A DNA stretch of 64,000 bases from Psococerastis gibbosa (GCA_963971405.1 OZ020484.1:30340770-30404769), one strand, 5' to 3'; shown: positions 10,128-23,499, counted from the stretch's first letter. Program-made: numbers and translations. Notes: generated by a model from the letters alone, not told the origin.

Positions 10128-10566
10128 GTACGCCGGCTATTCCGCACTTGTCAATTTTTCTTCAATAATTGATGAGATTTTTTCTTTACTCTTTTTATGT
10201 CATTGTCCATTATAACTTCCACATGTTAAAATTGATCACTAATCATACAGTAAAATCACGCTTTGCAAACAATAACAAACTAAAATTAAACAATGGCGTC
10301 ATCTGGATATGATAAATAATTGTAATAATTTTCTTGAGAAAAACGAATTATTTCACAATTTAAATCATAAAATTACTTGTAGATTATAAAATTAAAAGAA
10401 ATGCCCGCCGCAAACTTACCAAATTGGAAAAAATGGAAAACAAAAATGGTCAATTATCGAAGTCAAGTGGAATGAGGTGTAAAAATATAAATGCAACATT
10501 GCTGATTTTCCGTCAATGACATTATCAAAATTGAAGAAAAATTGACAAGTAGACTAGCCGCCTACG
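10128..10566. mobile_element. Inverted-repeat element, about 440 bp
   Basis: Arms at about 10128-10172 and 10524-10566 are imperfect inverted copies, sharing the perfect core ACTTGTCAATTTTTCTTCAA and an outer GGCGGCTA-like segment. The interior is AT-rich and noncoding. No clear target duplication was found, so the superfamily is unassigned; it behaves like a long-TIR MITE. Confidence 0.6.
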
Positions 10567-11290
10567 CAATTAATTATTATAAACGTTGCTTTTCTTTAGA
10601 ATCAATGAAAATACTCTTGGAAACGCAGTATTAAATAAAAAATAAAATTGCACACTGATAGACATCAAAAGTGGAGAGAAAATATTGGCAAAAATATTTT
10701 CATCAACAAAATTGTACCATTAACGAAAGGCATCAACGGGAGAATATCGCAGCATCCAGTGACAGGATCGCCTCATAAATATGTATAACGCTTGAATCTA
10801 TACCTTGTTTTAATCTTTGATACGAATTCTTGGTATTGCTCCACGTCAAAAATGAATCATATTATACGCTCTTACTCCCATTCAACAAAAAGACTTTTTA
10901 TCTCAGCGCAATCACATTCGCCAACCTCTCTTCCTACATTTTTAACTTCTACAATATAAGATGGCAGCTCTGTACCGGTTCTCTATTAGGCTTTCAGAAT
11001 ATTTCCCGCGGCTTGGATAGAAGTTGAGTTTGTGACCATCGATCAGGGGTTTGACAGGGTTTGACGATTCTATCAGGGATTATTTGGTCACGATGTTGCA
11101 TGGAGGCAAGGGTTCTTACTGAAAGGTATATCGTACTAAAATCTCACATGAAATTGATGGTAGTTCGACATTAGTTTCGTCGCCATACCTCTGGAAAACT
11201 TTTCTGCAAATACAAATCAATCTAGGCCTATAAGTTACCTGTTGCACTGCAAACTGTCGACAAATACTTGTACAGTTGCAAGTTGCAAGG
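10567..11290. other. Intronic DNA, nothing recognised
   Basis: No repeat boundary, splice signal or credible coding sequence was found. A short 65-codon forward frame at 10830-11027 has no recognisable feature. Confidence 0.45.
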
Positions 11291-12315
11291 CTGTAGAGCC
11301 AGAAGAAGAAGATAACTCCACTAATAAGCCCAGTGCCGGATTAACCCATGGTCACTTGGGGCACAGGCCCAAGCCCCCCCCCCCCCCAAATGCCTAAAAT
11401 TCCGGCCCCCACAAGCAAGATTTTTTTACAGATAAAAATATAAAAAAATTGAAAGTTTTGAAATTGGTGGGAAATTATGTTTTTTTTTTGTTTGTTTTTT
11501 TGCTGCAATGCTGGTAGATTTATGAATTTTAGGGGAGATTGTAGTTTGCACCCACGGCCCCCACATATCTTATGCCTATGGCCCCCAATTAATTATCTTG
11601 TGCCCACGCCACCCTACTCCCCCCCCTCCCCTCAGAGGTTAATCCGGCACTGAATAAGTTATCTAAACTGGAAAAACTAATCTGATGCTGTATAGGCTAG
11701 TAGAATTGTAATGAGCCAGTGGAATTATTGAAACAAAAATAAAAGTTGTAGCTATAACATGGTTACAGTTGCGATTAAAGGAGATATTGATCTTGAGAAA
11801 GAAGAAGAATAAGATAACTCTACTTATAAGGCATCTAAACTGAAAAACTAACCTCATGTTATATAGGCTAGTAGAATTGTAATGAGCCAGTGGAATTATT
11901 GAAACAAAATTAAAAGTTATAGCTATAACATGGTTACAGTTGCGATTAAAGGAGATATTGATTTGGCGTTCATGAGGCTAATGGGAGGTTCATCTTGAAA
12001 TAACCCATGAATTTGTTGCCTGTACAAAATCGAGATGATTGGAGGAGCCTTGTTGATCAAGCAAAAGCCCATCAACGGCTGTAGAGAAAGAAGAAGAATA
12101 AGATAACTTTACTAATAAGGCATCTAAACTGAAAAACTAATCTGATGTTATATAGGCTAGTAGAATTGTAATGAGCCAGTGGAATTATTGAAACAAAAAT
12201 AAAAGTTGTAGCTATAACAAGGTTACAGTTGCGATTAAAGAAGAGATTGGTTTGGCGTTCATGAGGCTAGTGGGAGATTCGTCTTGAAATAACCCATGAA
12301 ATTGTTGCCTTTATG
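11291..12315. repeat. Three-copy tandem array interrupted by a hAT-type MITE
   Basis: The unit begins near CTGTAGAGAAAGAAGAAG and includes TATAGGCTAGTAGAATTGTA, ATGAGCCAGTGGAATTATTG and GGTTACAGTTGCGATTAAAG. Copies start near 11291, 11796 and 12078. The first is split by the element at 11331-11652 and lacks the distal GTTCATGAGGCTA segment; the second and third are nearly complete at about 235-285 bp. Copies are highly similar, so the array is young. Confidence 0.85.
11331..11652. mobile_element. hAT-type MITE, 322 bp, in a tandem array
   Basis: Termini CAGTGCCGGATTAAC and GTTAATCCGGCACTG are exact inverses. Flanking 8-mers are AATAAGCC (11323-11330) and AATAAGTT (11653-11660). The two neighbouring array copies carry the unoccupied site AATAAGGC followed directly by ATCTAAACTG, which confirms both boundaries and the 8-bp duplication. 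The interior is rich in C runs and noncoding. Confidence 0.93.
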
Positions 12316-13016
12316 GGTTGTTTTCATTATAGGACACATTTATGGGTGGGTTGTAAAGCTACACCTCTTATGTTAACGAGCCTACCTGATTCAACCTCGC
12401 GACATTTCTCTTTAGAACTTTTTAAGTACTATTAGTTCATTTTAACACAGTATTAACGATAGCTAATTTAAAATAATGTCATGAGTAATGGCCATGTGTA
12501 TTAAATAAGGGCGATTTTTAAAGCAGTGTGAGGCAGTCGAGTTATTCATGATGTTATTGAATTATTGTTTAGGCTATTTCATGAGCCAGTGGCCATATTT
12601 TCTTTATTAATTTAATAATTTTTGTAAAGAGCCAATGGGACACTCCTAGAGTACTTTTTCGAAATAAGATCTAATTTCACAGGAAATATCGATGGAGCCA
12701 TAAAAGTTTCTTCATAAAGTAGAAGAAATATTTTTCTAAATTTTAATATGTGAAAGTTTTGCAACTCCTTCAATCTGACTCCTCAGTTAGTTTTTACTAA
12801 TCGAGTTCAATAACTTGATGACTTCGGTGACGGATACCTACGTAATGGGCTTCAATGTAAAGGAACATTTCTTCTACTATATGCCATCTCATATTCTCAT
12901 TCATGTTTCTTCGATAGATATTTCCTGTGCAATTTGATTTTTTTACAACCGTAATGTTTTCCTACCTCATGTTGGCTCATAAAAGAACTCATTTTGAATG
13001 TGCAGTGCTGCTCTCT
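12316..13016. other. Intronic DNA, nothing recognised
   Basis: AT-rich; short echoes of the array motif GAGCCAGTGG recur near 12585, but no boundary can be drawn. No credible coding sequence. Confidence 0.4.
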
Positions 13017-13024
13017 CAAGGGTA

Positions 13025-13195
13025 CAAAGATGGATACAGGGGGGGGGCGGGCAGGGGCGGGGGTAGCTGCCCCCCAAATTTGGTAAATCTATTGTAAATT
13101 AATTTATTACGCTCTGATTTAATCGATCCTACACATATATTTCCTATTTTCACCCACAACTACCCCTTCCAAAAAATGGTCTGGATCCGTCCCTG
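13025..13195. mobile_element. hAT-type MITE, 171 bp (sibling of 60267)
   Basis: Left end CAAAGATGGATACAG, right end inverted CAGGGACGGATCCAG; perfect 8-bp duplication CAAGGGTA at 13017-13024 and 13196-13203. The core (AAATTAATTTATTACGCTCT and TTAATCGATCCTA) is shared with the copy at 60267-60414. G/C homopolymer runs lie inside both ends. Noncoding. Confidence 0.92.
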
Positions 13196-13203
13196 CAAGG
13201 GTA

Positions 13204-16200
13204 GTTGTCATGTAAAGGTCCAGGCCCTAAATCCGCCAATGAGCAAAAACAATACTAAAAATATAATATATATATATATATATATAAACCTAGTTTAATA
13301 TTTAAGCCTACATTCGGTTATAAAATGTATTCGGAAACAAATCCCCGTCTACAAGGGCAGATAACCACCAAAATTTAGTAGTGGGATAGTCGCATGTTCA
13401 GCTCGTTTTCCCGCATTGACAGAAATTTCGTTATGGCATTCTCCTTGCGTTGCTGAGAAATGTATTGGATACACCCCTCGCTGCAGCCCCCCCCCCTCCC
13501 CTTTAGCACACCCCCGAGCCCCCAGCACTTGAGGTAATCACTTTACTGACTACTCAGCGTAATCGGTTCCTTTCTCAGACGTTTTACAAATTAGTTGATG
13601 GCGTGGCTCGTCTATTCGGTTACTACAATTGATTTTTGGCAAGTACTTTATCGGGAGGAGAGGGGATATGCTGGCTGAGGGTGCATTCGAAGTCTGTAAA
13701 ATTGAGGAGTAACGGGGGGGGGACCTTGTATTAAAATGAAATACGGTATATACTGTACCTAATAGAGCTATGGTATCATTGAGACATAAGTAATATAGAA
13801 TGACTAGTTTTTTTTCTTCTATTAATTGCTACATAAGAATATTTCATGTGCAATATATAGTCCCTTACTCCATATGGCATATTTCGCCCCCTACAGCATC
13901 TCTTTACCCTCTCGACCTTGAGGGGAAAGATGGAGTGTCCCTGTACATTTTAATAAATAGTGTATGAACGCCCCTAACACCGATTGACAACAGTTATAGA
14001 ACTTGCAACTTGCTTAGAAAAAAAAAAAAAAAAAAAAAAGGAGTGTGAAGTATCTAGGATGTAGTACATAGCCATAGTATGAAGCAGTAAATTCTTTTCA
14101 TCAAAATGTATTGGATAACGTCTTCATTCTACTAATGTGCCATCCAGAACTCTATGACTAGTATTTCCGGTCTAATTTGATATGTGCTACTGCTGTAAGA
14201 AGGTTTTCCACCTCCGGTTATCCCTTAATTCATATGCTATATAGCATATAGCAGTAATCAAGGCGCTATATCCAGCGCCTACTCAACTATATCGCATCAA
14301 ATTGACCTCCTTGCTAATATACCTGTTAACTGTGTCACCAAACGATATCTTCTTGAGGTTATTCACTCTTCGGTACTTGATCCCATAATGAGGTGATTCT
14401 ACCATCAGGCGACAACTGCTCCGTCGCCAATGAGCCGCAGGCGACTTGTCGCGCGACGTCTTAATAAAGCCGGCCAGCCCCTTAATATGGGATAGGATTC
14501 GCCCGTGGGTGGCGCCGAGCAGCCCCTTCATTAACGCGACTTGATCGGGAATCGGGATCCGTCCGGAGTTGGGTGTCATATTTTATAGGGTGGCGTCCTG
14601 CGATCGATAATCTCATGTCTTCGTGTTTGAAAATTTTCATAAACTGAGGCCTGATATACGAAGGAAAATTCAACGCTGCAGATCTGCCGGAAAATCTGTC
14701 ATAGGAGCCAATGGGTAGGTACCCGATAGTAGAGTCTGCTTTAGCAGATTTCTCTCTGCTGAGCTTGTGTGGGTGCACGGTTTTCCGGAATATATGCCTT
14801 TTTGCACCAACTCATTTGCCAGATCTTCCAGCAGTGTGCGAGAAAATGGCTGGAGGAAGAAGTACAGGAAACCCCAAGGACAGGAAGACCAGGGACCAAA
14901 CTTCTGTTATCGACGCCCCATCCATTCGGAACGGGGATAGTAGAGTTATTTAATTACTAAAGAATGTAAAAAAACACATGCATGAAATGAAAAACTCAGT
15001 GCTCGGGAAAGGGTCTTTAGAAGAAGCCAAATTCAATATTTCCCAGGGTCCGACACCCGATCGTAATTACCCTTTAGATTCTATTGCACTAGTTCGTACT
15101 GTAAAATGCGTGTAGGTGCCGGTAACTAACTAGGAACCGTTAAATCTTAATTAGGTACTTGTAAATTAATAACCCAATAACTAAGAGCTACCATATTCAG
15201 TTCGGATGCATACAAAACAGTTTAAAAATGAAGTAACTGATAGTAGTGATCTAAATAATCCTTGCTATGATAAGAAAGCGTCGTTTACAGCCTTATACCT
15301 TGTAAAACGAGCTCATTAACAACACACGATGACGGTGCGGTAAAACTAAGCCATAAAACCTATATGGGATAAACTATATATGCCTCGCCAAATTCAATGG
15401 CATCTCTCATCTCACATATTCGTTTTAATGGACTATTCGTATAGGCTTCATTTGATGATATCAACGCGTGTAGATGAGGCTTTCAAAATAAGATTGGGCG
15501 CCAATTGTAGCAGTGAAATTGACATTGGGATTACATCTATTAACGGTACAAAATTCCTTAGCCTAATCTTTGATGAAATTGTTTATTGTAGATTAATACG
15601 GGGTGAAATGAGTGGCCAAAACAAGAAACCCTACCAAATATTTAGTTCTAAACCTAAACATTTTTTGTTGCCAGGTGTAGTTATTGTTTGCGTATCTATA
15701 ACCAAATTACAGTTGAACAGGTCTGGTAACGCCTCTAGATGTAGACCGGACCCTGACCGATTTAGTGCTGCAGTCTTTCCTTCTATAATATATTTAACAT
15801 CAGGGCTAACTTTCTTGCAAACAAAGTGTTAGTTTGTAATTGTTTTTGTAAGCTGAAAAGCTGGCGACAATGCTAGAATTTCGAAATTTTAAGTACTTAT
15901 CCCTATTTATCCATCTTTAATCTCTTATATTTTTGAAGATGTTACGTACCAACTTCGGAAATATTTTGCTATGTTTTGTAATTCAGGCGTATAGCCAGAC
16001 AGTGAAGTCAAACGATCAAAGTCATCTGCCACGATTTATATCAAAGCATTGGCGATGGTCGGAGCTGCTTAGGATAGAATCCATGCAGTATATGTAAACT
16101 TATTGTAACTTCAATCCGAAAGATACTGCATTGTTATGTGAATGTTCTGTCCTTTTCTGATACAAGGAGGAAGCCTGCAGTATCCGTTACCACAAGTTTT

Positions 16201-16600
16201 CATAAACTTACTGAGCTTGGAAACACGTCTCAAACAACCTTAGTAGCCCTTTTAATGTCTCGGAGAAAGCTAAACTTTCTTTTCGTGCGGTCCCATCGAG
16301 GATTAGTGTTTTAAAGAGGGTGACTTGAGCAGTGATACCGGAGAAGACATGCAGAGCTCTAATGTCCATAATCTGGTTATCGAAGAGCGCATCCAATGTT
16401 TTGTGAGGTCGGCCTCCCCACCCTCTAGGGAACTACAGGGTGTCAGAGCGTTTTAACTTAATTATTGATGCTCCGCTGTAACTTTAGCACCCTCTTCGCT
16501 TCGCCCTGCCTATAGTTCTTCCCTTCTCCAATACTAATTTTGCTTAAGAGATGCCATAAATGAAATTAATTTTGCCAATACTATGACAAAGTAGGGCGTG
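13204..16600. other. Intronic DNA with short unassigned open frames
   Basis: Contains an (AT)n run at about 13264-13287, a C-run at 13488, and an A-run at 14020-14039. The segment 14281-14960 is richer in GC and holds overlapping open frames on both strands (minus 14283-14579 and 14482-14778; plus 14711-14960), none with a recognised domain. A 150-codon forward frame at 15380-15832 also has no recognisable feature. The GC-rich block could be conserved regulatory DNA or an old mobile-element relic; it is not called a gene. Confidence 0.35.
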
Positions 16601-16604
16601 TTTT

Positions 16605-16650
16605 AAGTTGGTAGAGGACTGGTTACTGGACTATGCAAGGTTTAAACAAC
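16605..16650 (+). repeat. SINE family B head fragment
   Basis: AAGTTGGTAGAGGACTGG followed by ACTGGACTATGCAA matches the tRNA-like head of the SINE at 25420 (GGTAGAGTACTAGACTATGCAA). Only the A-box part is recognisable. Confidence 0.45.
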
Positions 16651-17549
16651 TCACCCTCGCGAAAAATATTTTTCTGCCAAAATAATTAAATAGTGTAAAA
16701 ATGTGTACCCCTTTGGGCTCTTCTCGTTGGATTAATACGAACCTTCGTCTTTTAAACCTAACCCAACGGCTATCAAAATGCATTAAACTGCACTACTTAT
16801 GGGCTATTTTTTTCAAGTTTTTTCATCGGAGAAGATCCCCGGGCCCCCTTCTCAAAGTTCCCAGGCTTTGGGACTAAGAAAGGAAGATTGTGATTTGAAA
16901 CGCGACATTAAAAAAAATTATTATCCCGGGTATCTTAATTTTACCGGTATGGTTAAAAACTCTGGCTGCCGGACCACAGTATCTGACCACAGCATCCCAA
17001 ATAACACAAGGATTATTCTAGCAATGAATGGTTATTGCCCAATGACAAAAAATATGATATGTGGTATGCACCTGTAAAATGTCCTAAAAACTCCGAAGTG
17101 CAAAAACAAGTATTAACACATCCATAAATTGATTGAACAAAAGATTCATATCTTTGTAATATTTCGGTGGATCGGTCAACCGCACTAGAAAAATAAGTAT
17201 TTGGCACCTTGTTTTGAGAATGAAGAACAAAAAAAATGAAGCATAAATGCATAAATGGGGCCCAATTCCGGTCTTTTGTTCAGTACTTCTTACGCGGGTC
17301 TCCCGGAATTCATCAAGTACTGAAAAAGGTGCTCTACTTCCTTACCACATAGACAACTGTACCTTAACATTTCACGCCATCACGCGTTTAATTTCTTTTT
17401 TACTCTTTTTGAGCTTGGGTCTCATAAAACGTACCCTATTTCTTCCTATGATATTGTAATACTTTGTGGACCAGGAACCCTGGTGTTCAAAGGCAGATTC
17501 TACGCAATAGATCTGCTGGGAAGTGGTGCACACCTACTGTAGCTAACAT

Positions 17550-18140
17550 CAGTGGCGGCTCGTGGTGTATCAAAATGGTGGGGCAACGAATTGTAATAAA
17601 GTAATAGCATATAACTTACCACTACTTGAATATCAAATAGATTCTTCGGCATTTCGATGTGTCAAACAAGTCTATCACTCGCTGTTTACATTTTTGTAAT
17701 ATTTGTTTACATTACCCTGCCTGGCCGTTGGGCAGAACCTGACTTCCCTAGTCAAAAATTCTTCTTTTAAAAATTTTATAATAATCATAAGTCATGACAA
17801 AATAGTGAAATTCTTCTCAAAAATAACTCTTATAATTATGATTTTAAAAAAATACCAATATTCAACGATATTATTAATACGAAACATTTAAAGTCATTTT
17901 TGGGGCGCTGCCCCGCTGCCCATGTATAAATGCATATGGCATGAATTGCATTGCAAGGTCCATAAGAGAAAAGTTGTGTACACCTTTTCAATGGTGCGAA
18001 CGATCTTCTTAACTTTTGCCTGACTCGGTTGTCATGGCGACCCGGGGCTAAATTGAAAATTGCCCCAAGTTGCCCAGAGCACGCACATAGCATAGCCGAA
18101 TTGTAGCAGTTGCATTTTTCTTCAGAATAGTATATTATTA

Positions 18141-18185
<45 letters not shown>

Positions 18186-18261
18186 AAGGAAATTGCTTTG
18201 TTTGCCTGTAAAATTATGGGAGGGCTGTAGCCCCAGTGCCCTTATGGACGAGCCGCCTCTG
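17550..18261. mobile_element. hAT-type non-autonomous element, 712 bp
   Basis: Termini CAGTGGCGGCTCGTG and inverted CAGAGGCGGCTCGTC, with a perfect 8-bp duplication GCTAACAT at 17542-17549 and 18262-18269. It is the longest non-autonomous hAT-type insertion here. Just inside the right end is an (ATT)n microsatellite (about 18134-18184). No transposase remnant was recognised; small internal open frames are not credible. Confidence 0.92.
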
Positions 18262-18269
18262 GCTAACAT

Positions 18270-21200
18270 GTATCAATGTATCTAAACAGGTCTCCCATTC
18301 CCAGCAGATTTGCTGCGTTGAATCTACCTTTGCACCCACACTGGAAATAAAGGTGTCTCCGACAATCCACCTGATAATTGAAATTTGGAGACGCGACACC
18401 GATGAGCATATCTACAGTGTCTAAATTCTGATATCTTAGAAGCTGTTAATTCAGCAAATTTTGACAATATTAGACCAATGAAATGAGAAATTAATTATCA
18501 TAATTAAATCCGCTCTTTCGCCATGTTTTCAAAGATTTGGAACGATTCCCCTTAATGATAGTAGAGCAAAATTTTGAAAAGTAATCAGCTGTTGCAGTAG
18601 CATGGGGGGTTGTACAGCGCATCTGTTGCCTTGTCCTTTGTTCACTCACCGAAAAATGCGCCCTCGTATTTTTTTATTTACGTTATTTTTAAACAAAATT
18701 TCTAAGAAGGGTAATTAAAAAGCATTAAAATGAGTTTATGGGTGGTTGTGCGCCGCGGCCCGCCACCAGTATTTGTTTGTTTTGCCGTGTTATCAAAACT
18801 TTTCTTATTTTCTAATAGCCCCGAATTCGTACGAAAAAGGGACATTTATTTGTTTACTTTCGACTGTCACTGTTGTATTGCATCGAATTCTATAACCCCG
18901 CGAAAGCCAACAAGACTACGTGCAACCAACTTTTAACGTTATTATATTATACTGTTTTCCCCGACTAAATAAGGTTTTTTAGGAAGAAAAAAAAAATTTA
19001 AGGTTTAAAATAAATTTACTAATGCATAAAATAGGTTTTCAAATAGTGCCAAGTAGCTAATTTTTTGGCTGAAATGATTTAAGTTATGTATAACGTACAT
19101 TTGACGTTCATAACATCACTTAATATTTCATCTACAATATAACTATAGTAGGGTGTAAACCTTGCAAAAGACGTCAAACACCTGCCTAACAAAAATATTC
19201 CATCCCATTTAACGGGGTCGACAATAGTGGCCTAAAAGGTTTTCTAAAGATTCCACGAAATTTTTACCTGATGGAAGGCCTCATAAATATAGTTTCAAAC
19301 GAAAAAGGTCTCTTGCCTTTCCAATAAAAAAATCCATTTTTGCGACGCCCCCTCAAGTGTCAAATTCCTGTTTGAGATACTGTCAGTTTCTTCCAAATTC
19401 TTGGATTTGGAATTCCCATAACTTACGCAATATTTCGAGTTTCGATTCCTCCGTTAGAATCGATCTGTTGTCATTTTTTTTTCCTTTTGACTATTTTTGT
19501 CTGTGAAATGGTTAACTGAGTTAATGCCGCTACAAAATTCATGCGGATTTCGTTCCTATAAAGTACAATAAATACAGTTATTTTCTTAAGGCAAAGCATA
19601 ATTGTATTGCTGCTTAGTAAGCGTCAAATATGTTGCAGGGTGCTAGAAGACATACCTTACGACTTACTGTAGTGTAAATAGTCATTGTTTGAGCATGGTT
19701 TTCTACATAACCTAATCTAAATCTAAAATTTAGATTATAAATCTAAAATTTAGATTATAAATCTAATCGGTACAGCCGATTAAATTTAAAATAATCTAAA
19801 ATTAGTGATGAGAGCAACTTTATACTCAGCTACATCACATAAGCCAAGCTTTTGGAAATGTACATATATTTTATCTTTGGAATGAAATATTTCCAGGACA
19901 TTTGCTGTTAATAGTCGTAGCGACCCTAACTGTATATTGTAGTCTTGCAATTCATTATCGCGTTTGCAAATACACTGATTGGATGCTGACCGTAGTTATT
20001 ATAGCCACTAACTCTTTCGATTTTTATTTTTTATTTATTTCCCTACCCAAGTAATTAAAAATTTAGTCTATGAAAGTTTTAGAGGACTGTTTCATACGTG
20101 GGCTAGTGCTGTAACGAATGTTTTTGTCTTGGTACAGTGATTTTTCCGATAGGAGACAGAAATTTACTAAAATTATCAAATTCATGGAAAAATTACAGTA
20201 CTACATTTAAAAAAACCTTATAGGCCTAATATTGTGGATGAAATAGTCTTTTACAACTTGGGTAGCATTGTTAATAATTTGTGTAGGCTAGTAAATGGTA
20301 AATAAAAGGAAAAAATAAAGCTGACAGATTTTGGTACGTTCTTGGGCTAGAATATTTCTACGGACAGCTTCCTCTTAAATTATACCGACCCTTTTTTTAG
20401 GATATAGATTATTAACCATGTTTTTCTTGCTTTTTATGGAACAGTGTCCATCTGGATTGCTCATCAAGGTAGGCACTCTTCCTAGAGCAGTCCACTCTTG
20501 TATGTTTTTCATCGTAGACAATGCATGGGAGTTAGATTCACTATAGCATGGCTTTGTCTGGTTATATACTTATCGTGACTCAGCTATTTTTGACTTTTCA
20601 TTCTATTCCGTAGCCGAGCCTGTAGTTATCGTATATTATCATCAAACTGTGCTCCACCATTTTGGCAGTTGTGTTTTTATTAGCTGTAGATTTATGAATT
20701 ACATAGTACTAGATAGCCCGTGAAACAGCATAACCAATCTGGCGTTGTGCAGCTACTTTTCTAAGCCGTGAGTTTAAATAAAGATACCCGTTAGAAAGGA
20801 GATCTTCAGGAAATTTGTTTTTGTTTGTTTGTACTAGTATATTATTGATATTGCGTAATAAATGACTAGCTAGGAATATAAAAAAACATACGCAATGAGG
20901 AAGATAGCTGCGACACGCAGTTTAAATAGAATTTTAGATTTAAAAAAACCGCATACAAAGAATTTAATAAATGTATCCGAATAACTTCTTGAGTCGCCTT
21001 GTACATAATACCTGTGTAAGTTACGACATGACTACAATCACAAGGTATGTAGAGAGACTCACCAATATGAACAAGCTACCAAATATGCCACAAATTATAC
21101 TCATAATAATAGGGTGTAGAAGCCAAATTGGACCAAAAGACCAAATAAAAATATGCGGGGCAAACCTTAGTCCCTTATAGTACAAAATTCAGTATAAAAC

Positions 21201-22160
21201 TATCTGTATACAGTGTATTGAAAAAGAAAGGGTTATTCTTGATAGATATGCTCTAACGATAGAATGGGCAAAAATGTTGCGTATGCTTGGAACATACCTT
21301 TTATTTTCCATGCAGGTTATTGCCCCCCCCCCCCCTTACAGAATACTATTCTTTAACGATGCAGAACTATCCCCAGATTATTATAATGCGTTGAATAAGA
21401 AGACACCATACTAACGACTAACTTGTATGCATCCTCTATCGCATCGCAAATAATTGTTAAGAAATTTCGAATAAGGTACTCAAAAAATACCTTTCTTTGC
21501 CTTTCTAGAAGAGAAATAGCTATACTGTAATTGATAGTGACACCCTTATTGAATTTGGAAGTGGAAATGAGAGACAGGTAGGAGAAAAAAGAGAGTTAAC
21601 TTCAACTTGCAAGTTTATTTGATTAAAAGTGACATTTTTACAACACCGAATTATACGGATTGATTGTGAATGAGGAATTGCCTCGACAGGTTGTAAATTT
21701 AATCTCCTCCTAGGACGTCTTTTACCAGGTTTTAGCTCTGCGCACCTTAATAGCTGGTACTCTTTAGGACTAAAAGAGTGTTATTTGAGTGTAAAAATTG
21801 CGCAATTAGTTTGCCAATAATAAAGTGCTGAAGAATTTTGAATCTTTTCCTTAATCATAGAAATATTAGGTATAGACACTCACCGTTGCAATATATGACA
21901 TATTTAAAGTTACTTGGAATATCGCCGAAATAACCTCCAAATAGCAACTTTATTAGACAGTACAGCAATAACAAGTAGTAATTTAGCGGCTTTTGTTCGT
22001 ATGCTGGTGGTAGCGTAAGCGTACTTGCACTCGTGCAATTCTCTACACATCTCTGCCTTTGAAATAGGCATGAGCCTAAGACTGGCAACATTTTTTTTTT
22101 AATTGTCTATAGAATCGAAAGTTAGGCCAAAAATTGAATTAGAACTGATGTGCACTGGAA
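18270..22160. other. Intronic DNA, mostly unremarkable
   Basis: At 19728-19770 a 20-base palindromic unit built on TCTAAAATTTAGATTATAAA occurs twice in tandem. A C-run lies at 21321. No splice site pair, transposon boundary or credible gene was recognised, and the short open frames show no known domain. Confidence 0.4.
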
Positions 22161-22249
22161 ACACCCATGCGATCGGGAATCGTAACTCAACACGGTTATT
22201 ATATTCTACAAAAACAACTGATGAGGTTATTCGGATACATTCTTTGACC
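22161..22249 (+). repeat. Dispersed repeat family C, copy 1
   Basis: Contains CCATGCGATCGGGAATCGTA and, after about 45 bases, GAGGTTATTCGGATACATTC. It matches copies at 40030 and 49102 in the same orientation. Noncoding and of unknown class. Confidence 0.6.
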
Positions 22250-22267
22250 ATATAATACTATATTATA

Positions 22268-22330
22268 CCAGTATATATATATTATTATTATGATTATTTC
22301 AAAACAAAAAAAAAATATATATATATATTA
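22268..22330. repeat. AT-rich microsatellite
   Basis: Runs of (TA)n and (ATT)n separated by an A-tract. Low complexity. Confidence 0.8.
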
Positions 22331-23499
22331 TTTTAAAGCCTATTAAGTATTTATTACGATTGTTTTGTTTAATTCAATGTTTATTGTTTAATTGTTATTG
22401 TATCTTCAGTTCTATCAGGTAATTTCTCACATATCCTCTTTCTCAAATCCTAAGAGTTGTTGCATGTTCTACTCTTCCATCAAAGAGGAAGTATAAGCCA
22501 ACAATTTCTGTATAATAGTAGATAGATCTGCACGCACGTGCTAAGGCCTGTCCATTGCATCTTCACCGTTAGCTGCCCATCCTAAGGTAATGACGTTCCC
22601 ACGACTAAAGCAATCGGTATCTATTAGATTCCAGTCGGGTAAATACTTAAAGGAGTAGATCAGGTGGACACAGGTACATACCTTCACAACTCTATACAGA
22701 AACATGAAAATTTCTTATATGTACGTTTAAAGTACCAATCAGTTATAATTGCTCATTAAATTCCGCAACAAAATAGCAGAATAAATTTGTTGGAAATATT
22801 GGAAGGTCTAAAACACCTCATCTGTTTCATAGTTTTCAATAAAAATTAGGAAATCCACAATAGTATCGTTGCTGGGTAAACTAGTAGTTATCCCCTCATA
22901 CCGACACGCAATCCTTCTAGCGAATTACTAGCGACCGAATTCCGTGCGTGCCTTGGAGTTCCTCACAGACCAAATGGAGTCAAAAGTGCAGTTAAACTTT
23001 TGATTATGTCTCTCTGATGGGTTCGTGACGCGGTCGAGTGATACCTTTTTACTGCCTCTGTTTACATTTGGAATCGGAAATTACGTTCCAATTTGTTTTT
23101 GTGGTTGTATCCGGTTATTAAAAGTGACAGATATACTATTGTACGCATGCTATTAAATTTACGATACTTTTCGTGTGTAGCGGGCAGTGTTGTAGGCTCT
23201 CTACTGGGACTACCTGGCAAACCTGTTATTCAATTGATATTTCTTCCATCAGACTTGAAACATTGGGAGTTGCTATTGAATTGTGATGATTTTTAATACC
23301 TGCCTGAATATGAATATACTAGTAGACTCACCATAATATTGAGTAGTAGATTCTGTAAGGCACAATTTGTTTTAACCAATTTTAAAACCGATACGATGAA
23401 TATCTGACACAGTTGTATGACTACTGCTAGGGCGGGGAATTCTCTAAAATAATGATAGTGTTACGCTGTGTGCAGAGAGACTGATAATTTAAAAAAAAA

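Noticed and set aside
15380-15832. 150-codon forward open frame
   Set aside because: No recognised domain, no splice context, and composition like the surrounding intron.
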